The translations under genes and the position numbers were made by a program. Of a stretch of DNA of 64,000 bases, positions 53,411-64,000 are shown piece after piece. The notes under the pieces were generated by a model. The model was given only the letters and a program-made list of their open reading frames with translations. It ran no database searches and was not told the origin of the DNA. Each line of letters begins with the position of its first letter. The first letter of the stretch is position 1. The stretch is taken from positions 1 through 64,000 of the forward strand of contig MU270139.1 in the NCBI GenBank assembly GCA_021432635.1. The letters run 5' to 3'. This stretch comes from Thozetella sp. PMI_491 (Eukaryota > Ascomycota > Sordariomycetes > Chaetosphaeriales > Chaetosphaeriaceae).

Positions 53411-53805
53411 GGTTCATGAAGCAAGGGGTTTAGCGGGTTCGGACGCAAGTGACACGGATAAAACGTGCCTAAGACAGTTTGTAGCTATTGGTTATATACG
53501 CTCAAAGTGCTCCGAGGGCGCTGCGGTAGGTGATTCCCCTCATGTGCCCGCACTACTGATGCCATATGGCCCTGCGGAGTCAAATTGTCCTAGTGATCGC
53601 CCGTGGCCGATCGCGCACCGTCCCCAAATGCTCCGTTTCCAGGGCATGATAGCACTACGGGGTTTATATCTCCGCACGAAAACGCTCTAAAACACACCCC
53701 GAAGGTACCCTGACAAAACGGTATGGAGGATGTTTAGGTACTTAGTGACACTATGCTGGAGCTAACTATAGCGCCGCCCATGCGTACTATAACGCCGCCT
53801 AGTTC
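53411..53805. other. Intergenic, lactonase promoter
   Basis: 395 bp between the 6PGDH-type gene's stop and the lactonase start, both on the minus strand. No gene seen. Confidence 0.5.
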
Positions 53806-54900
53806 CTATGCACTGCCCTGCTTCTTGTCCATTCCCTCGCTGATAAGCGTAACTACATCCTCCACCGTCTTCCCGCGGACTCGTGCGTCCGGCAGCTCCT
53901 GGCCAAGGATTGAATCCTCACTGACCACTCGATACATCTCTGCAACTCCTTCGAAGCTGCAGACTTAGACTTTAGCAGGGTGTCAGAATCGACGTGGGGA
54001 CAAAGATACCGGCTTACATCTTGCTTTCGAACCCGGCATGCTCGGCCGTCTTGGCTATCTCGAGCATTTCGTGGATCCAGCGATACGCTTTTGGTGGCAT
54101 CGTCACCAGACCGTCCTGGGCCATCTTGAGCGTGGCAGGTTTGTACTTTCCGAGAAAGGTTTCAAGCTCGTCCCGAACACCCAGCCGGTGAGCCGTAGTG
54201 AAAGACTGAATCGCAAGGGCGATGAAGCCCTTGGTGGTCATGCTGAAGCACATCTTGACGGCTACGGCGGCGCCTACCTTCTCGCTCATGTGGTCTAGGT
54301 TCAGGATCCGGATAAGATCCGGGTCCTCGACCTTGTTCGGCCCCGACATGAGCAGCGTAGGACAATGCCATTGTGTGGCTTTGCCTTCGTCGTCGAATGT
54401 GGTGGGATGCGGCACCCCGCCGCTAATGACGCCGTCGTAAGGGATCACATGGGGCGAGTTAGCAAAGACAGCGACCACTTCGGCAGACGTGGTAGGCGAG
54501 ACGGCGTTTAGATCCAGGAAGTGCAGGGTCTTTGTACCCTGTGAAATCTCCGGGCTGGCAGCCGCGGCAGTGCGGATGCGCTCCGCGGTCTTGATAGCAT
54601 CGCGCGGCGGGACGATGGACAAGATGTAGTCCGACTGCTGCACAAGCGCCAGGTCGTCGTCGACGCCCTCGATGCCGTTCTCCCTGGCGCGGTCTTGCGT
54701 AGCTTTACTAGGGTCACAGTTAGGCCCCGGGTCACAACGGCAGGGCCGGATGCGGAGCAAGCGATCAGGGGGGCCGGCGGGTGGTGCACGCACCTGCGGC
54801 CAGCGACGTTGGTGACGACACGGTACTGGTGGAACTTGAGGAGCTGCGCAACCCCAAGCCCCATTTCTCCAATCGACAGAATACCAATAGTTGGGGCCAT
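53806..54900 (-). CDS. 6-phosphogluconate dehydrogenase-like NAD(P)-binding protein with DUF1932
   Basis: Three exons (54900-54794, 54707-54018, 53956-53806) give 315 aa. N-terminal Rossmann fold with IGILSIGEMGLGVAQLL (residues 4-20), then SDYILSIVPPRDAIKTAERI and HFLDLNAVSPTTSAEV. The C-terminal half, including AAVAVKMCFSMTTKGFIAL with the conserved Lys of beta-hydroxyacid dehydrogenases, matches the DUF1932 type. It should oxidise a beta-hydroxy acid or reduce the corresponding semialdehyde with NAD(P). The final 50 residues are on a separate exon. Divergent from the MFS carrier across 599 bp. Confidence 0.92.
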
Positions 54901-55499
54901 GGCGGGAGCGGCGGACGAGAAGGCACTCGTTGCGGGGGGCAGTGAGCTGCGGCGGGGTTGACTAGGTGGTCTTGGGGAGGGGGAAGAGCTCCTATGCGCT
55001 TCTAGTGACTCGCTTTATTATCGTTGTCAGGGCCCAGGGCAGCCTGCATAGGTACTGGACACGGCCCCTCGAGCTCCACGAGCCATACATCACCAAGGTA
55101 CTTTTGGCTAGGTGGGCAACCGATGCATGGGCGTTTTCCACCCGCGGCCTATGAACTCCGTGTGATTACGAGTCCCCCCTCAACCCGGTGCCAGGTTAGG
55201 TTGTTATTCCCCGCACATCCCTATCCTCTTAGGCGCGGCCGCCCACGAACCCCACATCTTCCCCAGATTCGCCCCTGGATCAACCCCCAGTCCAGTGCCA
55301 AGTTAAGGGTGCGTAGACAGGGGTGCGGCTCCCCTTGATGTGGTTCACGCATTGAGACCTTCCGTCGAGCAGCAAGCAAGAGCCTGGGTCCGATCCGCCG
55401 TTAAAGATGAAGGAACTCGTCTCCGTAGTGGTTGAGATGTGCAGAACTCAGCAACTTGGGTTTTCTTGACACAACTCTGGTCTGGAACCTCTAGTCGCG
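54901..55499. promoter_or_regulatory. Divergent promoter, 6PGDH-like / MFS carrier
   Basis: 599 bp between divergent start codons; no gene seen. Contains scattered CGG/CCG triplets, none in a clear palindrome. Confidence 0.45.
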
Positions 55500-57324
55500 A
55501 TGTCTACCCATATTGATGATATCAAGGCCGAGCCAGCATCGCACGTCGAAGACAAACAACCGGTCAACAGGGACGATGCGCGCTACGACCTCACCGTCTT
55601 GAGCCCGGATGATGCCGCTTTCCTCATGTCCTTCCCGGAGGAGGCCCGGAAACGAGTAATCCGGAAGGTAAGATTAACCACAAACCGTGTGGGGGTCTTC
55701 TTTGAAAAGTTGCTCACTAAGTTTACAGATTGACTTACGCTTGATCCCTCTACTAACCCTTTTGTATCTTGTCTCTTTTATTGACCGCTCTAACATCGGT
55801 AAGCGATTGAAAAGGCTATCCCAGTATACCGCTGCTGTTCACTTATCGACTAACACGACAAAGGCAATGCAAAGATCGAGGGTCTCGACACGGACTTGCA
55901 ACTAGACGGTGTGAAATATAACATCGCCCTCAGCATCTTCTTTATCCCTTACGTTCTGTGCGGTAAGTAGTTTGCCACTTACCTCTGGATGCTTTAGAAG
56001 AGAAAACTAAGTGACATTCTTTGCCAGAGATACCTTCGAACTACTACCTCGCCAAAGCCAAGCGTCCTTCATGGTTTCTCGGCACCATGATCGTAATCTG
56101 GGGCATTATTATGACCCTCTCCGGCGTCGTCCAGAATTTTGGCGGTCTGGTCGCGACTAGAATTTTCTTGGGTTTCGCTGAGTATGTGACCATCGCGTGG
56201 AGACATTCTCTGGGAAACCTGCTATAGCACGTCCACCACTGACTCTCTCTGTCACCAGGTCCGGATTCTTCCCCGGAGCGGTCTACTTGACCTCGCAGTG
56301 GTATCTGCCGCACGAAACACAGACGCGCGTCGCCATCTTTTACTGCTCCAGCGCAGGTGCAGGCGCGTTTTCTGGTCTTCTCGCCTACGCCATCGCCAAG
56401 ATGGATGGCCTCGGGGGCTACCGCGCGTGGCGATGGATTTTTCTCATCGAAGGTCTAGCTTCCATAATCGCCGGCATCGTAGCATTCTGTATCATGCCTG
56501 ATTCGCCCGAGAGATGCGAAAGCTTCCTCACCCCGGACGAGATTCGCTATCTCCAGGTCCGCCAGCTTGCGGTGCCCGGCCGGCGGCACCACGGCGAGCA
56601 GGAGGGCGACAAGTCATTCAGCTGGAAGGCGCTCAAGTCTGTCCTTACCGACTGGCAGGTGTATCTGATGTCCATCGTCTACCTCTCCAGCACGGCACCC
56701 AATTACGCACTCAAGTTCACGATGCCGCAGATCATCAAGAACATGGGGTACACGTCCTCAATGGCCCAGGTGCTCACCATACCCCCGTACACCGTCGGCG
56801 TCATCGCGACCATCACATCCGCCTGGGTGGCCGACCGGTACACATGGAGGATGCCGTTCATTGTGGTGGCGGATCTTTGCATCATCGTGGCCCATGCGAT
56901 CTTGTATGTCTACGGACCGACGCAGAACGCCCACATCCCCGAGTGCTACTTCGCGCTGTGCCTGGCCTGCGTGGGCTTCTACCCAATCCCGCCGGGTGTA
57001 AACGCGTGGCTCATCTCGAACACGGCCCCACAGACGAAGCGGGCGATGATGATCGCCTACTTCGTGGGTTTGGGTAACCTCGGCGGCGTATTTGGGTCGT
57101 ATGTGTACCGAGACAGCGAGGCGCCACGCTACCCGTCGGGGTACGCCACGGCCTTCTCTATCGCTTGTGCGGGGCTGGTGTGCGCGCTCTTGCTCGAGTT
57201 TCTCTACGGTCGCATCAACAAGAAGAGGGACGCCATGGACGAGGATGAGATCCGGCGGAGGTACACGGAGCAGGAGCTGGAGCAGATGGGCGACCGGTCT
57301 CCTTTCTTTCGGTACGGGCTATGA
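55500..57324 (+). CDS. MFS transporter, anion:cation symporter (Dal5/Tna1-like) family
   Basis: Five exons (55500-55667, 55729-55798, 55864-55962, 56028-56181, 56259-57324) give 518 aa. The family signature YLVSFIDRSNIGNAKIEGL lies at the end of TM1 and spans an intron. Then come TM2 (IALSIFFIPYVLCEIPSN), TM3-4 around FGGLVATRIFLGFAESGFFPGA, and twelve predicted helices in total, with cytosolic ends (acidic N-terminus; C-terminal NKKRDAMDEDEIRRR). Proton-coupled uptake of organic acids or vitamin-like anions across the plasma membrane is typical (allantoate, nicotinate, pantothenate, carboxylates). As the only carrier in the group it probably imports the substrate or exports an intermediate. 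Confidence 0.95.
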
Positions 57325-57845
57325 GCGTGAGGGACTTATGCTATCTAAACATCATAATTTATCGCAGTCAATACCTACGCCGTGGGTCGGGAGGCCGGGT
57401 GCGTCGGACACCAAGTACCTTATTTACGATGCTCTATACGCCGCACTTGGGCCATCGCTTATGCGTGACAAGGATGACGGTTCCTACGAAAGCGGCCCAG
57501 ACCAGGGTTCCGCTTTCCAGAAAGGGGAATGGCTGACGCCAGTCAAGAGCGTTTAGCTCGCTCAGGACCACAACTGGTCCATTTTGCTCGGATTAGTCAG
57601 ATATCCTCGTGTTAACACGCTCACAAGAGTTAGACACAAGTCTCTGTTCCGCGGGTTGGTCCATGAAGGATCTTTACTCAAACGAACTAGGTAGCCATTC
57701 TCTTGGCCCTGTAGGTTTTCATGCATGCGACAGCCTCCGTTTCGACGCCCACGAGTATTAAACTCGCGGTCCAGGACTTTGGTCAAGCACTCAACAGAAC
57801 CATCCTCGTCTCATCCAAACCCTTATCCAAGCAGGCCAACCGAAA
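57325..57845. other. Intergenic, promoter of the alpha/beta hydrolase
   Basis: No gene seen; 3' flank of the MFS gene and upstream region of the hydrolase. Confidence 0.5.
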
Positions 57846-58667
57846 ATGTCCAAGCCTGTCTTTGTACTCCTTCACGGCGCGTGGCACAGCCCGCGCTGCT
57901 GGAACCCGCTCATTGCTGAGCTCGACAAGGCGGGTTATTCCGCTGTTGCTCCAGCGCTGCCCTCCTCCGGGTCGACGCCACCCACTCCAGACTGGGCTGG
58001 AGATGTCGAAGTGATCCAGAAGACGGTGTCGGACCTCGTCCAAGAGCACGATGTCGTAGTCGTCACGCACAGCTTCAGCGGTATGACTGGCGGCACGGCC
58101 CTGAAGGGCTTAGACAAACCGGCATGCACTGCCAAGGGCCTCAAGGGCGGTGTCGTACGGCTCGTCTACATCGTGGCTTTCCTCGTGCCGGAGGGCTTCC
58201 AGCACTCCCCGGCGGGCACACGCGACAACATGATCCCAGAAATGAAGACTGATTTAGAGGTGCGTAGCGCAAGTCTTCCCTTGGCCCGCGTATTCTATTG
58301 ACACCATCGACGCTAGGCCGGCATCATCACGGTTCTGCCAGAGGACGCCAAGGAGATGTTTTATCAAGATCTCGACGAAAAGACCGCCGCAGAGCTGGCC
58401 AAGGACCTGCGTCCGCAGAGCTTTGGGTCGTATTGGAGCACCACCACCGATGCGGCGTGGCGCTATATCCCTACCACTTACATTCTCTGCACTAAGGACC
58501 GCCCGACCACCGTGGCGGCGGCACGGTACCTCATTGAAACGGCAAAAGCAAGTGGGACACACCGGATTGACAATCTTATTGAGGTCGAGGCTGGCCACTC
58601 TCCATTCATTAGCAAGCCAGAGTGGACCGCCGAGACTCTCATCCAGGAGGCGAACAGGCAGGCTTAG
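57846..58667 (+). CDS. Alpha/beta hydrolase, salicylate-esterase-like
   Basis: Two exons (57846-58259, 58317-58667) give 254 aa. Starts with FVLLHGAWHSPRCW (oxyanion HG), then VVVTHSFSGMTGG where the Ser of the THSFSG elbow is the nucleophile, Asp in LCTKDRP and His in EAGHSPF. Small cytosolic hydrolases of this group (AB_hydrolase_6; HNL/MES-like) cleave esters, lactones or C-C bonds of small aromatic or oxo compounds. The position next to the carrier and the lactonase suggests a hydrolytic step in the same pathway (inference). Confidence 0.92.
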
Positions 58668-59277
58668 CCAGACTGTCAAGTTGTCTTGTATCGTTAGTGG
58701 CTTTCATCCAGCCAATCTTGGTATATTCAAGCAAGTATAGGTTATTCAGATTGACGTCGTGAGCTGCACCGACGCATGACCTGAGACAATAGTTCTACTG
58801 GATACCCTTGTATTATTGACTGACAGAAGGATTACAATAAATACTTTTAACCGGTTCTACCAAGTTTTCTCGCATCTGTCTCCCCCTTTGTGGATTCTGC
58901 AGAAAACCCCATCATCGACGTAGAATCGGGTCCGAGACAGCTAGTCAAAGAAAGGGCAACTTTGGTATCTTGGATCAAATCGGGGGAACCTATGTGCTCA
59001 CGGAGAATATTTAGCCCCGAAGGCAACCAAAGCTTGCGTAGAGCAAGCCAGTCATGTCCCCGGTTCCAGAGACTCCACCCGCCTCGTGCCTTTTCCACTT
59101 TCCGGAATGTGGAGAATTGGGTCAGAGTACAATCCGGCTCTCATTTCTACAATCCAAATATGTCCTCCAAAGGGAACACACTAAAGATCTCCAGCGAGTG
59201 AAGATATGGGGAATCACTCAGGCCGCCGTTATCCTAATGGCTAGGCACCGAGGTGACGGCGAACTTGTCGGCGGATA
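58668..59277. other. Intergenic between convergent genes
   Basis: No gene seen between the hydrolase and the GH43 gene. Confidence 0.5.
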
Positions 59278-60948
59278 CTAGTTTACCAACTGCATGGCGA
59301 AGCTCTTGACTTTTACTTCGCCACCGAGCTCTTTGGTGGCATGGTTGAACGCCCCGAACCGGTATCCAGTAAAAAATCTCCAGTCATTGCTCATCGAGAA
59401 CGCCGGGCCCAGTCTCGTAAATGTTTTTCCATCCGTGCTGTACGAAAAGGTCGTCGTTCTCTCGACGCTGGAACCGAAGGATGGGGTGATGTCCGCTTGA
59501 ATCTGCAGCCACAGCTCCGCCGTCCCCTTGGGGAGCGTAGGCCCAGTTGCGGCAACCGTCCCACTCGCGGATGTATTCCACGTGCCGACCGTCAAGTTCA
59601 GGCCGCTGACCATGACGAGCTGCGCGGTGCCTTTATCCTGCCACACGCCGATGTAGGCTGCTCGGTCGCGGAACAGCACCGCCCCGGCACGGTCGCCGTC
59701 CTTCATCTTGCTGATGTCGAGACGGAATGTACCCGTAGACTTCGGACCCATGATCCGGTGCGTGATGGTGTTGCGCGCTGCAAACAGATCTTTGGTGACA
59801 TCTGCGGTCCCGAGTATCAGCCCTCCGTTGCCATCTCCCGCGAGCCGCCATTTGCTCTTGTCAGGGTTGTGGTTCCATTCCCACTCGTGGCTCAGCGAAT
59901 CTCCTCGAAACTCGTCGATCCCGAAGGGAGACACGATCGTCTTGCTCGTCTGTACCGGCATTGGGTACGACTTGCCCCATCCGCCGGCAGCGTCCGTGAC
60001 GACTTGTGGCCACCCGCTAGCGGTCCAAGTCAAGGGGGCAACAACGGGAATGCGGCCGCCGGGGTAAGAATCCATGAAAGCAACATAGTACCACTTGTTG
60101 TCTTGGGTGTTGACAACACCACCTTGATGTGAGTAGCCCGCGTTCTGCAGCGGCCCGCTGATGCGTGTGACGAGGGTCTGCATCTGATATGGACCAAAGG
60201 GACTGCTAGACTTCAACACCCACTCACTATCGGCCGGTTTGGTGACAAATATGTAGTAGGTTCCGTTGATTTTATACATCCTCGAACCTTCGATGGTGCC
60301 GCCAGTGGAGGTGTATACCTTTTGCGAGCTGACTTGGCGAAGTCCATCGGAAGACAACTGGGCCACATAAATATTTGTGTTCCCGTATGCAACGTACATA
60401 GTGTCGTCATCGTCGACCAACAAACCGCAGTCGTAGTAACATGTGTTTATTGGAGTGTGGCTTGTCCAGGTCCAGTTGGCGACTTCACCGCCGTGCTGGG
60501 CCGCTCCCATGCCCGGGGCGGTCCAGATGTAGGTCTTGCCGCTATCGACGCACCCGATCCAATAAAACATGTCGTTTGACTCTCGATACCGAAGACTGCT
60601 CGCCCAAATGCCCTTGACGTATCCCTGCCCGTGGCCGTCAAGGTTGTATGCCGCACCAAAGTTCAGCTCAGGCACGCTGTGCGAGACCGGCTCCCAGTTT
60701 ATGAGGTCATAGGACTTCAAAACGGGCGCCCCGGGGGAGAACGCAAACGTGGAGGATGAATAGTAGAAAACATCTCCGATACGGAACACATCGAGGTCAG
60801 GATAGTCCTCCCACAAGACAGGGTTGGAAAATGTGACGGCGCTCGCAGAGGGTAAGGTATCTGAGGCCGGTGTAGATTCAGCTGCTGCTCTGTGGCCAAA
60901 ATGGCCACCAAAGAGCACCAGAATGCTGAGTCTCAAGAGTATCTGCAT
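59278..60948 (-). CDS. Secreted GH43 glycoside hydrolase (beta-xylosidase/arabinofuranosidase type)
   Basis: Single exon, 556 aa, with signal peptide (MQILLRLSILVLFGGHFGHR, cleavage near AAAES). The five-bladed propeller begins with NPVLWEDYPDLDVFRIG, where the Asp acts as general base; VDDDDTMYVAYG is in the middle and the general acid Glu lies in GGTIEGSRMYKINGTYY. The second half (FRGDSLSHEWEWNHN onwards) is the C-terminal beta-sandwich (GH43_C2) of GH43 subfamily 11-type xylosidases. Extracellular removal of xylose or arabinose from plant hemicellulose is expected. It is outside the catabolic cluster proper but fits a plant-associated lifestyle. Confidence 0.94.
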   Translation of the reverse strand: MQILLRLSILVLFGGHFGHRAAAESTPASDTLPSASAVTFSNPVLWEDYPDLDVFRIGDVFYYSSSTFAFSPGAPVLKSYDLINWEPVSHSVPELNFGAAYNLDGHGQGYVKGIWASSLRYRESNDMFYWIGCVDSGKTYIWTAPGMGAAQHGGEVANWTWTSHTPINTCYYDCGLLVDDDDTMYVAYGNTNIYVAQLSSDGLRQVSSQKVYTSTGGTIEGSRMYKINGTYYIFVTKPADSEWVLKSSSPFGPYQMQTLVTRISGPLQNAGYSHQGGVVNTQDNKWYYVAFMDSYPGGRIPVVAPLTWTASGWPQVVTDAAGGWGKSYPMPVQTSKTIVSPFGIDEFRGDSLSHEWEWNHNPDKSKWRLAGDGNGGLILGTADVTKDLFAARNTITHRIMGPKSTGTFRLDISKMKDGDRAGAVLFRDRAAYIGVWQDKGTAQLVMVSGLNLTVGTWNTSASGTVAATGPTLPKGTAELWLQIQADITPSFGSSVERTTTFSYSTDGKTFTRLGPAFSMSNDWRFFTGYRFGAFNHATKELGGEVKVKSFAMQLVN

Positions 60949-62307
60949 TTCGGCTCCTAGCTCCTCTTGTCTTGTGTAGGCCGGTTAGGGTCGACGTCGA
61001 CGGAGGAGGTCAACCTGGAGTCGCGGCAACACTTAAATATTCTCGTCCGAACACAAGGTAGGATTTGCCTTGGTTCCGCATCTAAGATACTCCGCAGAGC
61101 GAGCCGCCATCATGGGGCGGATGGAGCCACGCCAAGCCCCCCGCAAACACGGTTACTCGTGGAAAAGCGACTTCCGCGTTGATTCTTGGGGCATAGATCA
61201 CGGTGCGTTTCCGGATGGTACCCCCCTGGTATTAACAGCCGGGACTTGGAAACTTTCCGCGGGGCATAGCCTGAGTGGACCGGGAAGAGAGAGCCCAAGT
61301 GCGAAGCGCACCAATCATGGCCTTCCGTCCACCCTTCGTTGATCTCTACTTTGCCAACCTCTTCCCTGTTAGGCAATCCTGCTCCCGCCTAGACGCCTGA
61401 GCATCTCTACCACGTCGTGAGGTCAATATAACTCCCGTGCACCTACGCCACGTCTTTGGTGCGGAAGAGATGCGGGGCCCAGATTCGCAATTGTAACCAT
61501 TGACACGCCGAACCAGTCGTCGGATGAAAGAAATCCAACTCACACCCTTGGTTGAGAATCCCTGCCGACAACATGTTAGCGTAACTATCCCTACCTGCAT
61601 ATATAAAAAATCACAGGCTTTTCATCTTTTCCAGGCAGTCGAACAAGAGCAAGTCTAAGACTCATTGTTACGCATCTCCTTCTGGAAACTGTCGCTAGGA
61701 CGATAGCGAAAGGAGTTGTGGGCTTGCCTAGCCAGGAAGTACAGATGACAAAGCTGCTTGTAGAGGGACAGGCTATATAGACCAGTACGTCGTGGCATCT
61801 AGCTTCTATTAGTCAATCGAAAAGTAGATCGCTCTGTAGGCTATCTTATTGCATTGACTTTAGAAGCGCCTGTGCTTGGAGGATGGATAGGTTGTCTTTT
61901 GGCATGCCACGCCAATCAGAACGTTGATAACTTAGGATGTAGAAGTTAAGCTCCGATGAGCTTCGGCGCTTATACTCACCCCGTCGGGCGACACTTGGCT
62001 GTGGGCCAAACCGCGGTACGCCCAAGATGGTTGGACGATTTTAGAAGTACAGTGCATTCGTTGGTGCGAGAGCATAGGCCACCATCGCCGCTCGGGTATA
62101 TTGCGCTAACTTGCTCTAACTTGCTCGCAATGAGCTATAGTCCTTCAAAGTAGGAATGGTGTAACAAAGATGCAGAGACGAAAACACGCGCATGCGAATC
62201 CGACCACAGGGTTTATTTTAGTATAATTGACGTTGTTCCATACAATCGTTATCCTAGCTACTCTAATCGACGACTTCCAGCATCACTACGCTCCCTCCGC
62301 AGCTAAA
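60949..62307. other. 1.4-kb intergenic region, nothing recognised
   Basis: Upstream regions of the GH43 gene (minus) and the Atg22-like gene (plus). Frames at 61070-61342, 61110-61376 and 61956-62153 have no domain or splice support. Confidence 0.5.
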
Positions 62308-63982
62308 ATGGCCTTCTCTCCGGTGGCATTATGGAAAAAGGATACGGCCCTCAACACCTACATATTCGGCCTCCTTCTGGTCGGCATCCCGCTGACCGTC
62401 TTCGGCACCTATGTTATCTATCAGCTCCAAGTTGTGGGCTACATCATTGGCACAGATGCTGACGGACTGCCGTGTCTTGATTATTGCCTGGTGCCGTTTG
62501 GCTCGCAGCAGCTCGACCTCAATTCTGTCCTGCTCTACCTGAATGCCTTAGGGTTTGGCCTGGGCGGAGTCTGCGCAATATTCATGACGGCATATGCTGA
62601 TTTCTGGGGTGTGTTTTCGCGTGGTTCTAAGGGGTTGAGGCTTACTGACGATCCGTAAACAGCGAGCAAAAGTCTTCTGGTCGCCATCCTAATCATTTGC
62701 TATGGCGTAGTTTCCGTTCCGGTATATTGGCTGAGAGACGTCTCGCAGTCTTCCTTCAATGCCCTCATGGCCCTGTACGTCCTATTTGCGGTGATCAGCT
62801 ACATTCTTGCAGTGTTGTTCAACATTTTCATTCCGCATTGCATGCGTACCGCTGTACCGGAGGAGCCCGCCGATGCCCCGACTCTAGGGCGAACTTCCAG
62901 TACCGACACCAAAACACAGGCGCCCAAGTTCGATACGATAGTGGATGAAGAAAAGACACCGGCAGCATCCAAAACTCGAAAATATGGCTTCCGGATGTCG
63001 GTTTTGGGGGGTGTTGGCAACACGGCTGGGGGGATTCTCGGGATCGTACTCGTCATCATCCTATCCCAGGCGCTTCCGATCGAAGAGGGCCAGACGGCAG
63101 GCTTATTAATTACCACGGTTGTTGGGTTTGTCACGATTGCTGGTTCGATAGTGACATACTTCGGATTGCCCGCGATCCCTGCGAAGGACCACAAGGATTG
63201 GAAAGCATGGTGGCTCGAACTGCTCACACCCTTGCGAGACTTGTTCCGGAGAAAGAATATGCTTGTTTTGTTGCTCTCATACACGATATACGTGGACACC
63301 GTCTTCGCCCTGAACTCTGTAACATCACAGCTCTATTTCGCCCAAGTCCAGCCCGATACACTGGAATACTCTCTCTACACACTCGCCAGCAATCTCTTCT
63401 CTGTAGTCACACAGCTCATGTTTTACGCTATTCAGGTCTGGCGCCCACCGTTCAGCCTCGAGCACTGGCTGGTGATTGGATATGCCATGATACTTATCAT
63501 TCCTGTCTGGGGATGCATCGGCCTCTCCGAGACCGTCAGTTTCGGCTTCAAAGTAGGCGCCGTCTTATAACTCTTGGCCCTTTGTGCAGTTTCTCAATCT
63601 GACATCCTTTACAGTATCGCTGGGAATTCTATGTCCAAAGTTTTATATATTATCTATCCAACTCCATCGTCAACTCTACGTTCCGCGTTCTCTTTGCAGA
63701 GCTAGTCCCAAAAGGAAGCGAGATTGAGTGGTTCGGGCTGCAAGTGGTTTTATCGTGTGCAACGGTACATAATCTCTTCCTGGCACGACATTGCCGACAC
63801 CCCATTGCTAACGAGAGCGTGTACAGGCTTGGGTTAGTTATGTTGCCAATGCCCCGCTCCAGAACGCAACTCACCAGCTGCGCTTCCCACTTGTTCTTTG
63901 CTTGATTATCCTAATATTTCCCGTGGCACTTGAGATTATGCGTTGCACGATGGGTCTTTTTGCAAGAGACAGGCGTCGCTGA
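62308..63982 (+). CDS. Atg22-like vacuolar amino-acid efflux transporter (MFS)
   Basis: Four exons (62308-62608, 62663-63552, 63615-63764, 63827-63982) give 498 aa, ending 18 bp before the window edge. Many hydrophobic helices; the N-terminus reads YIFGLLLVGIPLTVFGTYVIY. Two charged loops (after residue about 165 and near KDHKDWKAWWLELL) and the conserved C-terminal part ELVPKGSEIEWFGLQVV followed by SYVANAPLQNATHQLRFP identify the Atg22 family. Yeast Atg22 exports amino acids from the vacuole after autophagy; filamentous fungi have several paralogues of unclear substrate, so the role here is inferred. No link to the neighbouring genes is evident. Confidence 0.92.
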
Positions 63983-64000
63983 CAAGAAATCAACGCTAAT

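Overview
This is nuclear DNA of a filamentous ascomycete (Pezizomycotina, probably Sordariomycetes-like). The evidence is short spliceosomal introns of about 45-120 nt with GT-AG ends and fungal branch points, two Zn2Cys6 regulators, HET-domain relics, an ACS-type transporter, an Atg22-like transporter and a nuclear tRNA-Ile(AAT) with an intron. The gene models below were assembled by hand from splice sites. For nearly all of them the exon lengths add up to whole codons.

Layout. 0-1.3 kb holds a 549-bp foldback (MITE-like) element and the tRNA. 2.3-11.2 kb is a small oxidoreductase/regulator group: an SDR, a Zn2Cys6 factor with an 18-nt exon inside its zinc cluster, a zinc-less MDR reductase and a cytochrome P450. 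11.6-19.8 kb holds three signalling-type genes side by side: a kinase-like protein, a subtilisin fused to a large N-terminal helical (DUF7580-like) region, and a zinc-finger-like/protein-tyrosine-phosphatase fusion. The last two are divergent from one promoter. 20-26 kb has a secreted LVIVD-repeat protein, an amidase and a divergent amidohydrolase. 26-34 kb is gene-poor: a broken HET gene, a GC-rich small membrane ORF, palindromes, a 336-aa orphan and a decayed shikimate/quinate dehydrogenase.

34.8-58.7 kb is dominated by catabolic enzymes: maleylacetate reductase, FAD monooxygenase, a phosphotransferase, P450, a second Fe-ADH-family enzyme, a Zn2Cys6 regulator, class II aldolase, quinone oxidoreductase, a TcuA-like FAD dehydrogenase, a LigI-like lactonase, a 6PGDH/DUF1932 dehydrogenase, an ACS-type MFS carrier and an alpha/beta hydrolase. 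From 42.8 kb on, these genes sit in convergent and divergent pairs with a regulator and a transporter, the usual form of a fungal nutrient-use cluster. I infer uptake and breakdown of an aromatic-derived or tricarboxylate-like acid; the substrate cannot be read from sequence. A secreted GH43 glycosidase and an Atg22-like vacuolar transporter close the window.

The two most interesting regions are the kinase / DUF7580-subtilisin / PTP-fusion trio (11.6-19.8 kb), which resembles fungal self-recognition and cell-death architectures, and the 42.8-58.7 kb catabolic cluster. No secondary-metabolite backbone enzyme (PKS, NRPS, terpene synthase) and no CRISPR array are present.
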